From assembly GCA_013365365.1 (NCBI GenBank), contig JABVXU010000226.1:1-64000 (forward strand): DNA of 64,000 bases. Reading direction: 5' to 3'. The position numbers and the translations under genes were made by a program. This document shows positions 1-11,483 of the stretch, piece by piece. The DNA is from Cruorifilaria tuberocauda. Lineage: Eukaryota; Nematoda; Chromadorea; Rhabditida; Onchocercidae. The first letter of the stretch is position 1; the number at the start of each line of letters is the position of its first letter. A model generated the notes under the pieces. The model was not told the origin of the DNA. It worked only from the letters and a program-made list of their open reading frames with translations, and made no database searches.

Positions 1-104
1 AAATGGAAAAACATCAGTATTTTCTTGCATATTTTAATTTCAATGAGAATTATATTGAAAATTAAAAAAAACCATTACATAAAAATAGAAGTCTTAATAC
101 ATAC

Positions 105-940
105 GTTAAATCAAAAATGATTCCATCTCGCGAACAAACGGGATCCTCAAATGGCAGCAGTGACAGGGAGCAATGGGTGATTGGCAAACGTTTAAACAAA
201 GCACGTTGTATGCGCCTGCCGGTATCTGTAAGATTTTCTCATAATTCTAAATTGAACATTAAAATATTACATGACTTTTCTACCATTTCAAAGTTTCAAA
301 GTACCAGCACAATTTTCTCTGGATTTTAACGTCAACTGAACTAAAGCTTAAAAATTGAACTTCAATGCGAAACGTCTTAATTTAATCAAATCCATTTGAA
401 CAATATTCGTCACTTTCCATTTACAAAAAAGATATATATACCATCTTTGTGACCGCCATAAGTTTCTTTCCATTCAGTAGTTGTCAGATATCTGAAAAAA
501 TGTTTCCAATTGAATATGTAATTACTTGCAATGGAAGAAATTGATGGAGTAAATATAAAATGAAATAGGGATAAAATGGAATACTGATATAAAAAAATTT
601 AATCAAAAGAACTATACTGCTTCCCCATCCTCGTCATTGTGTAGTTTTTTCTCTAACCCTCGATGGATGAATATTTGTGACAATTTTTTTCGTCTTTTCT
701 ATCTTACTTTACGCTTAATTGAAAAAAATTACTTTGAAAACTCCTAGAATTAACGAAAAATAAATTCTCTGTAATTAGAGGAGAAGAAGACTTCCGAATC
801 TTGAATTCCAAATAAACAAAGCAAAATTCAATGGCTTGTATTAAATCCACTGCAAAAAAACTATCGATATGTTTCCAATTAATAAAACTCAATTGAAAAA
901 TAACTTACAGCTTATCTTTCTGATGCTGTTTCTTTCCCAT
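105..940 (-). CDS. ppil2: PPIL2-like U-box / cyclophilin protein, 5' part only
   Basis: First three exons (909-940, 442-491, 105-225, minus strand) of a homologue of peptidyl-prolyl isomerase-like 2, the spliceosome-associated protein with an N-terminal U-box and a C-terminal cyclophilin domain. The protein begins MGKKQHQKDKL, almost the same as the human start, then has a YGG motif (exon 2) and RLPITHCSLSLLPFEDPVC (exon 3), which matches the start of the U-box where human has RLPFDHCSLSLQPF. Splice phases 2, 1 and 2 agree at each junction, and the third exon ends at a GTATGT donor. About 68 residues are visible of a family near 520. The rest, including the whole isomerase domain, lies left of base 1. 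The ATG is chosen because it gives the conserved family N-terminus. Confidence 0.88.
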
Positions 941-2647
941 ATCCGAAAAGTTGTAGAAAAAGTAAATCCAACTCTAAAAAAGAAAATTGTGACAAAATTA
1001 AATTTTTATACTCAAAAAAATGAATTAGAATACTAAAGCAGTTATTACAAATGAATTCTGACTAAAGTTATAAGATTGAACTATTTCTATCAATGTAATC
1101 ATATCTACAGATTTCAACCTTCCAAAACAATTTACTGAGATTCCCAGGAATTCTATCATGCGATTTCTGAATCCTAAAACCGTTTCCTACATCTGAGAAG
1201 GAAGAAGAAAGAGAAGTCCCTTTGAGAAGGAAAAGATAATTAAGCCGAAAATTACTAAACGCGGCTCAGCTAATTCCAGCTGGTCGCTATGCAACTTTCT
1301 CGACAATCGGGAAAATGGCCGTAGAAGAATGAATATTTCTTGATTGTTATATTAATATTTTTTTTAAATTGAATCACTTCAGATAAGAACTTTTGAATTT
1401 CATTTAAATTAGAAGTTAGCAACAATTCTTTTATTGTTTTTCTCTTACATACTCTTAAGAAAATATCAATTTCATTAGATAGTTTTTATTTCATCAGATG
1501 TATTCCGAAAGATTGCTGAAATCTTTTTATTTCAGTTTTTTAAAAATTTTAAAACAATACATTTTAATTAGGTGTAAAAGATCATACTATATGCTCAAAG
1601 GATGCTTTATAATCAAAATATTTCACAATATTATAGCAAAAACTATCTTCATTTTGTTTTACATTTCAACATTTGTACTTGTTTGTTGTTCACTGCAATT
1701 GTTTATTTCTGATCGATAATGCAGAATAGTTAAGTTTCTGACAAAACTTGTATACAAGTCGGAATCCGAAAAATCGATAAATTATTGTTCGGGAAATCGG
1801 GAAGCAAAGCAGAACAATTGAAAGGAATATTATACTTTCCAGTATTTGCACAGTCATTAAAAGAATTGGACAAACATAATGCTATCACTGATATGATATG
1901 ATACTTTATTGATATAAAAGGTAAAAAATTTGACAATTAATCAATTCTCTGATCGATATAGCAAGGTGAAGTTTTTCTTCTATTTCTTTTTAATTTCAGA
2001 TTATAAAATTTTCCGAATGAAAGTTGAGATGAAAACAAACGACGAATTAATTAGCAGTAATAAAAGTATCCAATAATATTGTAATCATGAAAAGATATTA
2101 GAAAAACAACAGGTAATAGTGATATCGAAATGGGTGTAAAAAAAATATATTTGAAGAAAATTCATTGGAGCACCGCGATGTCGCGGAGTAAAATATATCT
2201 CGATGATTCTTATTTTTCTTACATGGAAATAGATGCAAAATTAGATGGAAGAGGAAGTATAGCACCATTTATAGTTACTATAAAAGAAATTTTTTTTTTC
2301 ATTGATTTTTTAGGAGTTTATAACGAATTGGGTAGAACTGACTTTTCCATTCTTGAAATTTCCTCTGAAAATTCAACTTTTAAAAAATATTCATATAAAC
2401 TAGTACTTGATTACTATTAAATTAAAAAATTAATTGATTATATCAATCAATCAATACTTCATAAACTATAACGTTTGTTAAGTTTTCTCCAATAAATTAT
2501 CGTGATCAAAAGAAAAGATAGCAAAATTGAGCCATACCTATCTTATAAAATGACAAATTTCTATTTTATTGATTAGCAATTATTATTTTGATAATAATGG
2601 AGGAATTAATTCCCTCTATCATTAATTTCTAACCCTATGACTTTATT
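941..2647. other. Intergenic, between PPIL2 5' end and an unknown gene
   Basis: About 1.7 kb of AT-rich DNA upstream of PPIL2 and downstream of the next minus-strand gene. I see no confident gene. A short patch at about 1258-1330 is much richer in G+C than its surroundings and open on both strands for about 20 codons, so it could be a promoter element or a lost exon. The 96-codon plus-strand frame at 2130-2420 has no coding character. Confidence 0.5.
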
Positions 2648-5600
2648 TTAACAGGAATTGAAGGTTTTTACCCGAAGTTCTTCCTCTTTTCTTTGCATAT
2701 CTTCGTTAGCAATTTCTTGAGCTAACATTTGTCTTTTCAGTGGTGGTAACGGTTTTCTTGTACCACTAATGAATTCCGGGACTTGGCTAATGTATTTATC
2801 CAATGTGCAATCTTTCCTCATCTTTTCAATGTCAATTTTCAACTGTAATTAAAAAAAATCAAGTTAAAAATATGAAAAGCCAATCTTAGAGTTGTCAAAA
2901 TTATTACCTAACAGCAATAATATATCATTAATTCTTTTTATTCCTCAATTTTATTATTTCTTGATTAATTTCTCTTTTCGTTATTTTCTAACTTTTTTTT
3001 GCCGAAAATGACATTTGAAGTGCTGTGGCAGAATCTTACAGTGTTTTTTTACTTCTTAATTTTTGAAATAAATAAGAAAAAATATTATTGAAAATAAAAT
3101 ATGTATTGAGTATTTTTATCTTATTTAAATTTGTAAAATTTGAATTTTGCAGGAATTGATAAAATCAGAAAAGTTTTCATTGCATGAAACAAATGGAAAT
3201 GAATGATTTAAGTAACAAACCGATCTTTCCTGTTCAATTATTAAATCCTTTTGTTTCTTCTTATATTCCTTCAGCGACATCATTCCTTGCGGCAATTGTT
3301 TCAACTCTAAAAGATATTTTCATGTTGGATTTGAACTTATGAAATTTCGAATCCAATTTTTTTGGGATTATGTAAAAAATAGGAATAGTATATTACTTAT
3401 AACTAAGAATAAGAAGTATGAAGAATAACTTACAACTTAAACATGCTAGAAATTCTATCCTCATAACTATAGCTTAAGAAATATCATAACTTACGTGATA
3501 TGACGTAAATCTCTCTCCGCTCTTCTTACTGATGACTAATAAAATAATTCATTAAGAACAATTATCACTTATTACCTCAAATCACATCATTCATCTCAGT
3601 TATTCATATTTAAAGATGATAAAAAATGGAAATTCAACAATTTATAAATGGAATGGCAAAACCCTGAATTAATTGATCATTGAGATTATCATTGATCGAA
3701 ATGGTTGTTTTAATTTTGTTCGATTTAATTTCATATTCTCGTTTATTGTCCTTATTTTTGTATGCACTTCGTACTGTAGTAAATCCGTTAAAGCATTCGT
3801 TTTCGATTAATACACATGAATTCTTGATTTTCTTTTTTTCATTTAATAATGACGATAAATGAAGTTTTTCAATAATTGAAATTGTCAAAAACAAAAATTG
3901 CTTTTTTTCAATTCCTTTGATATCTGCTTTCTTAAATTGCATCAATCGAATTATAAAAAAATTAATCAATAAAAAAAATTTTTTTTTTATTACCACAATT
4001 AGGAGAATATTTTGAATCATTCAAAAGATCGTCTGATAATGATGCAGTTTTCTGAAAATAAATCAATTTATTATGTCATAAATCTATCACAAAGTTCCAT
4101 TAAGTTTTTTTTGTCGCTTTACCAGATAGATGACAGTTTGGTAGGAAATTAGAAGAAAATGAAACCATGATAATATAGTAAGTATTAGATTGGCGAATAG
4201 ATATTTTCGGTAATTTAGGCAAGACAAAATTTTTTTCAAGTAAACTAATGCTTAATTATTGTATCGATTATTAGCATTTGATTATCAGTGCATGGAATTT
4301 TCGATTACATCAATTTAATAGAGAAGATTAAGTAAAATTTTTAGTGTTTTTAAAAATTGAAAAAAAATTTTCAGTTTCTTTTTCAATTTCAAATTAAAAC
4401 TGATCAACAAAATAACGTGCATTCACAAATGTTTAAATATAAAATATATTTTTAGTGAACTTAATGATCAGTTATCATACAAAATTTTAAAAGAAAAGGA
4501 AAAAGAGTAAATCCAAAATTTGTTAAACTGAAATAATCAAAAAAATTCAAATATTAAATTTAAATTCAAATACAAATATCAATTAAGAGAAAAAAAATAC
4601 CTGTGAATCTTGTTGAACTTCATTAAATGATATCTGTTCATCGCTATCCAATGCATTATCTAAATCATCCAAAATTTCCTTTACAATTCCATCGGCACTA
4701 TGTCGTTGGCGAATCTTAGCTGCAAAATTGAGCAATAAAAAGAAAAAAAGCGATCAAAATAATTTTTTCCTATCCTTTTGTTTTTTTTAAAGCAGTGTTT
4801 TTCATTTATATTCTATCATACTTGTAAAACTTTTATCAACTTCCTTACTTCTCAGATTAAATCGTTGCATAATTATAAGTAATATTAGACAATAAACATA
4901 TAACAGAAGAAATAATTGGAAGCAGTTAGAATATCAGAAATTAAATTATCATAAAAAGTTTGTTTAATAAAAATATTTTTGTTATGATAATAAATTCAAG
5001 GGGATAAAAACTACTCATACACTGTTCCATAGCTGTTAGGGATCGTTGTTGAATGATTGGTTCGATAAGCTTTTGTTTTGCTTGAATCACACTCACACTG
5101 TTTGGTGATAATGATTTAGAATTGTATATGGAATTTGATTGTTGAACATTTGAAGTGTATGAATTTTCATAAATTTCTGAAGAACAATTCGATGAAATTG
5201 AAGTATTATTTATTTCGGAAGATTTCGAAAGTTCTGATTTTTTTGAGGAAATCGATAATTTCCGTTCGACAGACTCATTTTCTGTCATTTCGCTTTCATT
5301 CGATTTTGTTGATTGATTTCCAGTTTCAATTATCAGAGATTTTTCCTGCTCCATCATTTCATCATTTCTCGTCCGTTGCTGTTTATCCATGCCGGAATTT
5401 GAATATTGCTGATTTGATTCCATGGATTCACTCAATTTTCTAGTTGAATTTGTAAAAATTATATTGGACGGATGATAATTATCTAAATTATCTTCAACAG
5501 GATTGGATGAATTTTTGAAATTTTGATTTTGCTCTTCAGGATTATACGATTTTCCGCTAACACTTCTGTTGTAAGTGCCGTAATGTAACAAAGATGGATT

Positions 5601-5663
5601 GCCAAGAATGATATCGGATCGATGAGTTGGAAAAACGAGTGTACCAAGTGAACCGTTTTGCAT
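2648..5663 (-). CDS. Unrecognised Ser/Asn-rich protein with charged C-terminal half
   Basis: Five exons (5021-5663, 4601-4719, 3994-4051, 3221-3306, 2648-2842) join in frame into 366 residues ending in TAA. Residues 1 to about 214 (first exon) are rich in Ser, Asn, Glu and Gln and probably disordered. Residues about 215-366 are highly charged and likely helical or coiled-coil, with motifs such as EILDDLDNALDSDEQ, SLKEYKKKQKDLI and KPLPPLKRQMLAQEI. I do not recognise a family and assign no function. The frame stays open 10 codons upstream of the chosen ATG to a TTTTCAG acceptor at 5694-5696, so ATG 5663 may be internal and 5' exons further right may be missing. Junction phases 1, 0, 1, 0 all agree, which supports the exon chain. 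Confidence 0.68.
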
Positions 5664-6202
5664 TTTGCCGAAAGATTGAATTGAGTGGAAATACTGAAAA
5701 GATAATCATATCCCAAAAATAAAAGAATAAAATTATAGGAAAGTACGCGAATAAAAAGTTCGATGAAATAAAATTTAATAACTGAATTGCAAAAAAAAAT
5801 TGTGTAATAGATTTCTGATTTAAAAGTAAATTAGAAAAAAAATTGCCATTTCAACGAATTATCTTTCTGGTCTTTGAATAATTTTACGATAATTTTTAAT
5901 TATATCATACAAATTCCTATAAGATAACATTCAAAGATAATAATGTATTAGGTAACTAAATTAAGGACCATTTGGTGAAAATGATTTAGTTCGTTTCAGC
6001 TTAATTTAAATTATTTGAATTCTTCTGTTAAAATTTCAATAACACTTATTAAGCCTTTCAATAATAATTATTTTACACACTAATACAAATTCTTTATACA
6101 TATATAAACATTAGCTTAATTATATAAGGTAAATGGAGAACTTGTACAAATGTATAAAATTATCTCATTTTAATGTTTTAACAATCAGTTAACTTTCTCA
6201 TC

Positions 6203-6229
6203 TATATATATATATATATATATATATAT
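6203..6229. repeat. (TA)n microsatellite
   Basis: Uninterrupted TA dinucleotide run of 27 bases. Confidence 0.95.
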
Positions 6230-6247
6230 GTGAGAAATAAACATATA

Positions 6248-6270
6248 GATGACGATGATGATGATGATGA
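6248..6270. repeat. (GAT)n trinucleotide repeat
   Basis: GAT GAC followed by consecutive GAT units, 20 bases right of the TA microsatellite. Confidence 0.9.
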
Positions 6271-7689
6271 AACCGAACATTTTTTTTTAAAGAAAGTTTT
6301 GATTTGTAAAAAAATTTATAAAATGGATGGATGGGATTATCAGGTGATGCATTCTCACATGTTATTATTTCCTGAAAGGAAAACAAAATTGAGATTTTAA
6401 TTGTCGTCGATTGTTTAATATAGCAAAGTACATCGAAAGGAAAAAAAAGAAGGAAAGAAGAGATGAAAATGTGGGAGAATGAAGTTGCTAGTGATAATCA
6501 TTAACAATCAAATAATCAATTTTATCGAACGTATGCCCATATTGATAACATTGATTATCAATTCATTTCATATTCTGTTCTCTGTTCACATGTAAACATC
6601 CAGGAATTGAAGTTTAATGATTCATTGAATAGCCAAGTATTTGATTTGTAATATCATCATATGACAAATAAGCCAAATATAACTCTTTTTCTTCTTTTGT
6701 CAGATTGTTTGACATTCATAAAATTACACCTTAACTGATACAAACCTTTAAAATTTTCAAATATTTATAATCATTGATTTTTCTTATCATCAATTTAATC
6801 TGACTGTTATTGATTATTGTTACAATTATAATTACTAATTATATCAGTAGATTTGTTGATGGTGATGGTGATATAAGACTATTATCATATAAACTGTTTA
6901 TAATCAATATACTATTCTTATTATATTATAATCATTGTACTTAAATATTAATAAACTTCTCGTTTACTCTTTTCTCATACTTAAAAACATTTTTCATAAG
7001 ATAAAAATTAAACTGAAAAATGAGAAACGACATTGAATGAGACGATGAAAATAAATCACTTTATCAATCCGAAATATATGCAACATCAAATTTATCAGTG
7101 TTAACAAATTCATAGAGTAATTAATAGCATGGAAATGAGATGGATGTGAGAAGAGGAAAAGATGAGATTAGAAGAGAATTGAAATAAAATGAAAATGAAC
7201 AAACGAAATTAAAATTATTAAATCAGTTTGAATGAAATGAAGGAAGGAGGAGAGAAGTATCGTACAGGTAAGCAAAGTTTAGTTAGCTAGGTGATAAAAT
7301 TTTTAATAAATAAAAAATTTTAAATAAAAAAAATCAAATAGTAGAAAAGAATCGATCAACCAACAATAATTATCAATCGTATGCTTTTACCTTTCACATT
7401 TTTCATTCTAACATCATCGGAATGATGTATGTGACAGTGACATATTTATTCTGTCACTAAATAACATTATCATTAATTGTAGTGTATATCAGTTTCTTAA
7501 TATCAATTATTATGATATATTGGAGGACGACAAAAAAAATAAGAAAGAGAACTTATCATTATTGATCTTTGATCATCGCTAAACATGATGATTTCTTATA
7601 GATCAGAAATGGAATATAAATATGGAATGAATTATTGATACATCTTTAATTTTAAATATCAAGAAACGATTGTTGTTTTGGTTGTAATT

Positions 7690-7743
7690 AGATTAGATTA
7701 GATCGGTAAATAGGATTGGATAAGATTGGATTGGATTGGATAG
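7690..7743. repeat. Degenerate GGATT/GATTA repeat
   Basis: Repeated GATTA units pass into GGATTG units; imperfect 5-6 base periodicity in intergenic DNA. Confidence 0.75.
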
Positions 7744-8024
7744 AACTGAATTGGAGTGTGTTCAATGATTATGATCGAACATATTTCAATTAATCAAGCA
7801 GTTAAACATTAAGTAGTGATATAAATATTTGAATATGAGTCATATAAGATTGATAAAAGTTATTCGATTTGATTGTTTTTGCTATCAACCAATGCGAAAT
7901 TTAGTGATAATAACATCTGTACAAATATTAGATTTTATTATTCATTTAAAAAGAATTCAGTCAAATTGTCTGTTTTAAAAAACAGCTGTAATTATCCCAT
8001 TATGCGTTTTCTTAATTTTTTAAC

Positions 8025-8058
8025 AGAGAGAGAGAAGAAGAGAGAGAGAGAGAGAAGG
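8025..8058. repeat. (GA)n microsatellite
   Basis: GA dinucleotide repeat with two AAG interruptions. It makes the end of the plus-strand frame at 7873-8070 pure Glu/Arg, which argues that frame is not a gene. Confidence 0.92.
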
Positions 8059-8479
8059 AGCGAGAAATAAGGTTCCTTATTCAAGTTTACAGTGATGTGC
8101 AATAATAAAGAAAATAAAAGCTAAAAAAAAAGTGGTAAAAATTGAAATCATTATATTTACCCATATTCTACGCACAGGTAATATATATCTGATAGTAATA
8201 TATACTATGCATAGTTTAAGTTTTACTTTTTATTGGAAAGTTCAAAGCAATACTTTTTTAGTAATTTAATGTTTTATGCAATACCTAAATAAAATTAAAT
8301 CATCTAATTATAATTTAAATTGAACTAGCTGTAGCTTCTAAATCGATTTTTTAAAGACTCTTGCAATTAGTTACTATATGTTCATTTCCGTAGTAAAAAG
8401 TAAAACTTTTGTGAAAGCATGAAATTTTGTGAATATTTTTAAATTAGCGATCAATAGACTCCACTTAACTTATACTGCA

Positions 8480-8501
8480 TATCCTACGTGTATCCTACGT
8501 G
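8480..8501. repeat. Short direct tandem repeat
   Basis: The 11-mer TATCCTACGTG occurs twice in direct succession. It contains the palindromic core ACGT. Confidence 0.8.
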
Positions 8502-9366
8502 AAATTTGCGTGATATTAATGATGACTGCTTTTGTCGACATATGATATTATTTTGGAAACGATATGCTTAATTCACATACGATTGAGTTCACGTAAGAGT
8601 GAGTTATTTTTCTATTTATTGAAAAATTCTAAAATGTTATTTGCTTGATCTGATGCTAGAAGAAATTATCGATTATTGATTGAAGAAGTTGCTAGTAACA
8701 ATCGTTATTGAGTTGTAAATGGACATACTTATCATGATGCGAACGTTGTGAGTACGATAATGACACGTTGTTCAACCTGAAATTTCTCACGTCATTCACT
8801 TTACTTTACGTTTCGATTAGAAGAATGTTGACGCGATTTCTTTGCTCACTCTCTCGCTCTCTTAAGCTATATAATCATATGATGTTTATCAACTTGAAAC
8901 GTTATGATTATCACATGAGATGTTTCATCATCCATTTCCATACGAACAAATCACCAATGTTATTTATGTGTAACTTTATTGAAAATATATCGAAAATTTA
9001 CGGAAACTTATAGATTTTTCTTTTGTGTTTGAAACATTTCTTGCTCCTTTACTTATTTTGTATTTTTTATTTATAAATTTATTCTTTTATGCACTATTTT
9101 TGTGTGTTTGAAACGTCTTTAACTTTTTTATAGGTAACTAATTATATGAATTTTCCATTTATAAATTTTTAGCATGTTAAATTCGTACTTCTCTTAATTA
9201 TTCAAAATGCCAAGCAATTAGAATCGATTCCGCTTCTATAAAATTCGAGTATATGGAGTAAAATTCACGCATATATTTAGCGTTTTTCTCATTTTTGGGC
9301 GTTAATACTAATTTAAGCACCAATTTTCAGCTGCAAAACTTCAATTGAAGCCACTTTGATCGTAAA

Positions 9367-11483
9367 ATGGGAGTTCTTCGACAAAATCCACGTTCGTTCG
9401 TGCCTGATTTTATCACGTTGGATGAGTAAGCTCTCTTTTTTTGTTACGAAGAATCTTGTGGAATGATTCGATGATACTGCTTACTCATAAGAAATTGCAG
9501 GGAGGTGGGTTTTAATCAGGAGATAGCAGAAAACAGTTATCTTCCGCTATGGAAGCACTGAAACACCCGATTTTCCTGGTTTTTTAATGCATTTCGAGGA
9601 AAAGAGGAAAACGAGTGAAGGAAAGTAAATTTTAATAGTACTCAGCAAAGAAATTAAGGAAATCATTCTTCAGTTACTTGCTTGATTATGAAAGTGAGCA
9701 TGAAATTCAGTTCGAAAATGATATCAATGAAACTACCGTACAAAGTATTACATCACACCGAAGAAGGCAAAAAATAAGTTTCTCTGTTTGCTTCAAATAT
9801 GAATTTGGTAGAATAATGGTAAAAAAAATTAATTTTTAGAATCATTAGACTTAACAGTTAAATAGAATAGCATTCTGTTGAAATCACAATTGCCTTATTG
9901 AAAGGATTCGAATTAGAGAAGATGTTGATAAAGAATATTTTTTTTAGGATGGACGCAATGTACGGAAAGCACAATGGTTAAATGATATCACTGGAGATTT
10001 AAGCACGGTAAAAAGAGAGCGAATGGGCGCACGAAAACAACGAAGATATGATAATGGTTTGTTTTTTATTAATTAAGTTACACAAAAATATGCATTTGTT
10101 AGTTGTTAATTGCGCTTTTCTTTTATCAAAAAGAGTAACTGGTCTTTAAGAATATCTGGTGCAAAACAGTTAAATAATAAGCAGATAATTTCGCATAGAT
10201 TGTTCTGAAGTATCAGTGTTAACAAATTTCTTGAAGAATAGAATCGAGGATAAGAATTGGCGTTTTCCTTTCTCCATGTTTCATAACGTTCGTTTCTAAA
10301 TCGTATTAATTTTCTTGTAGCACGATTTCTGTATTCGATGGTAGATGCGGGAGATATCTGCGAAGATTATTCCGACATCATACAATCAACAGCAACAGCC
10401 CTTTCAAAGTTGTTCATAGAAGAAGAGAATATGCAGGTAAATTCAATTAATAATTTTGTTCATTTGGCATTGTAATCTTAGCATAATAGTTCCATGAATT
10501 GGCACAAAAGGAACTGTTCAGGCTTGGAACATTTTTATTGAAAAGAATGAAGAGGAACAGCGGGAATTGTTAGAAAGTTTTGAAACAGAAGAAGTGCATC
10601 AGCATTGCTCCTGTTCGGATGAATCCGAATCTTATCGAGAAGTTGGTCGTTTTGAACAACATGATTCTGATGGTTTGTTTCGACGTTTGAATTTTATTCA
10701 TAAAATATGAATCGTTAGGAAAGTGCTTATAAAATTCTCATATTTGGTATTTGGCATTGTCCATAGTGCTTGAGTAATGTTATTGCAAACGTAAAAGTTA
10801 TAGCAGGGAAGCACTATGAAATTGTTGGCTACTGAAATTCCCTTATTAGCTAAAAATTCAGGCCATCAGTTATATTCAGCGGAGGCTTCGTTTTCACGCT
10901 TGAATCGACGATTCAGGATGATATTAAGGCATAAAACACTACCATTGGTATGTATGCTTCCATTTGTGTAAATTTGAAATGCAGAGTTTGTGCTTTGTGC
11001 TTTATTTATGCTGCAGCTTTCATTCGATTTCATATAAAATGCTTACAGGAATTCATAGCTGTAAATGAAAAGAAAATGAGAAAATTTTTCCGTAAAAATG
11101 TATTGCCTGTATCGGAATGGTCTTCATCTATCTTACCTCGGTTACAACGTCTTATCATACATGCCTTGTCGCAATATCTTTCTCTCATCTCGAAAAGTAA
11201 TTTTTCGAACAGAATTTTTATCAAAGTGTTCCTGAAAAATGCATTAATAATTCTTATGTTCTCTTTCCTTTTTTTCGCATTATGATTTATTCATTTCTCA
11301 CTTAAAATTTTAAGTTTCGATTGATTTTAAATGCAATTTTAAGGTGTAGTTATTGGTGGCGACGGGGAGAAGCTTGTCAAAGTTCGCAATAAATATTGCT
11401 CATTCCAACCACCTTCGGAAACTCTTGTTCACTACTTAAAGCGAATGAATAGAGCTAGGAACGCTGGAAAAAATCGTTTGTGA
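9367..11483 (+). CDS. r3hdm4: R3H domain protein, R3HDM4-like
   Basis: Exons 9367-9425, 9501-9504 (4-nt micro-exon, inferred), 9948-10056, 10321-10436, 10522-10672, 10862-10947, 11049-11196 and 11344-11483 give 270 residues, against 268 in human R3HDM4. Conserved blocks appear in the same order as in the human protein: RKAQWLNDITGDLS, AWNIFIEKNEEEQRELLESF, FSRLNRRFRMILRHKTLPLE, LQRLIIHALSQYLSLIS and KLVKVRNKYCSF. The R3H region, a fold that binds single-stranded nucleic acid, covers residues about 147-225. No precise role is known to me. All phases from exon 3 on agree. The link from exon 1 to exon 3 needs the micro-exon or a different donor (GTGCCT at 9400), so the first 20 residues are the least certain part. 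Confidence 0.82.

Larger units (their letters stand above)
5697..9366. other. Long AT-rich intergenic region between divergent genes
   Basis: About 3.7 kb between the unknown minus-strand gene and the R3HDM4-like gene, so it probably holds both promoters and perhaps unseen 5' exons of the former. One weak candidate exon lies on the minus strand near 6300-6376, after a TTTCAG acceptor, with no clear donor. The rest is low-complexity: a TA microsatellite, a GAT run, GGATT-like repeats, a GA microsatellite, and a purine-rich stretch at about 7020-7300. The plus-strand frames at 7873-8070 and 8768-9013 look non-coding. Confidence 0.5.

Noticed and set aside
117..1332. Plus-strand two-exon gene (117-227 joined to 1270-1332, 57 aa)
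   Set aside because: It closes in phase, but the minus strand of the first part encodes conserved PPIL2 sequence with its own matching splice sites and a family-typical first exon at 909-940.
2130..2420. 96-codon plus-strand frame
   Set aside because: Lys/Ile/Phe-rich, no domain, no splice context; expected by chance in AT-rich DNA.
6203..8058. Microsatellites as marks of a mobile element
   Set aside because: No terminal repeats, target-site duplications or transposase-like frames accompany them.
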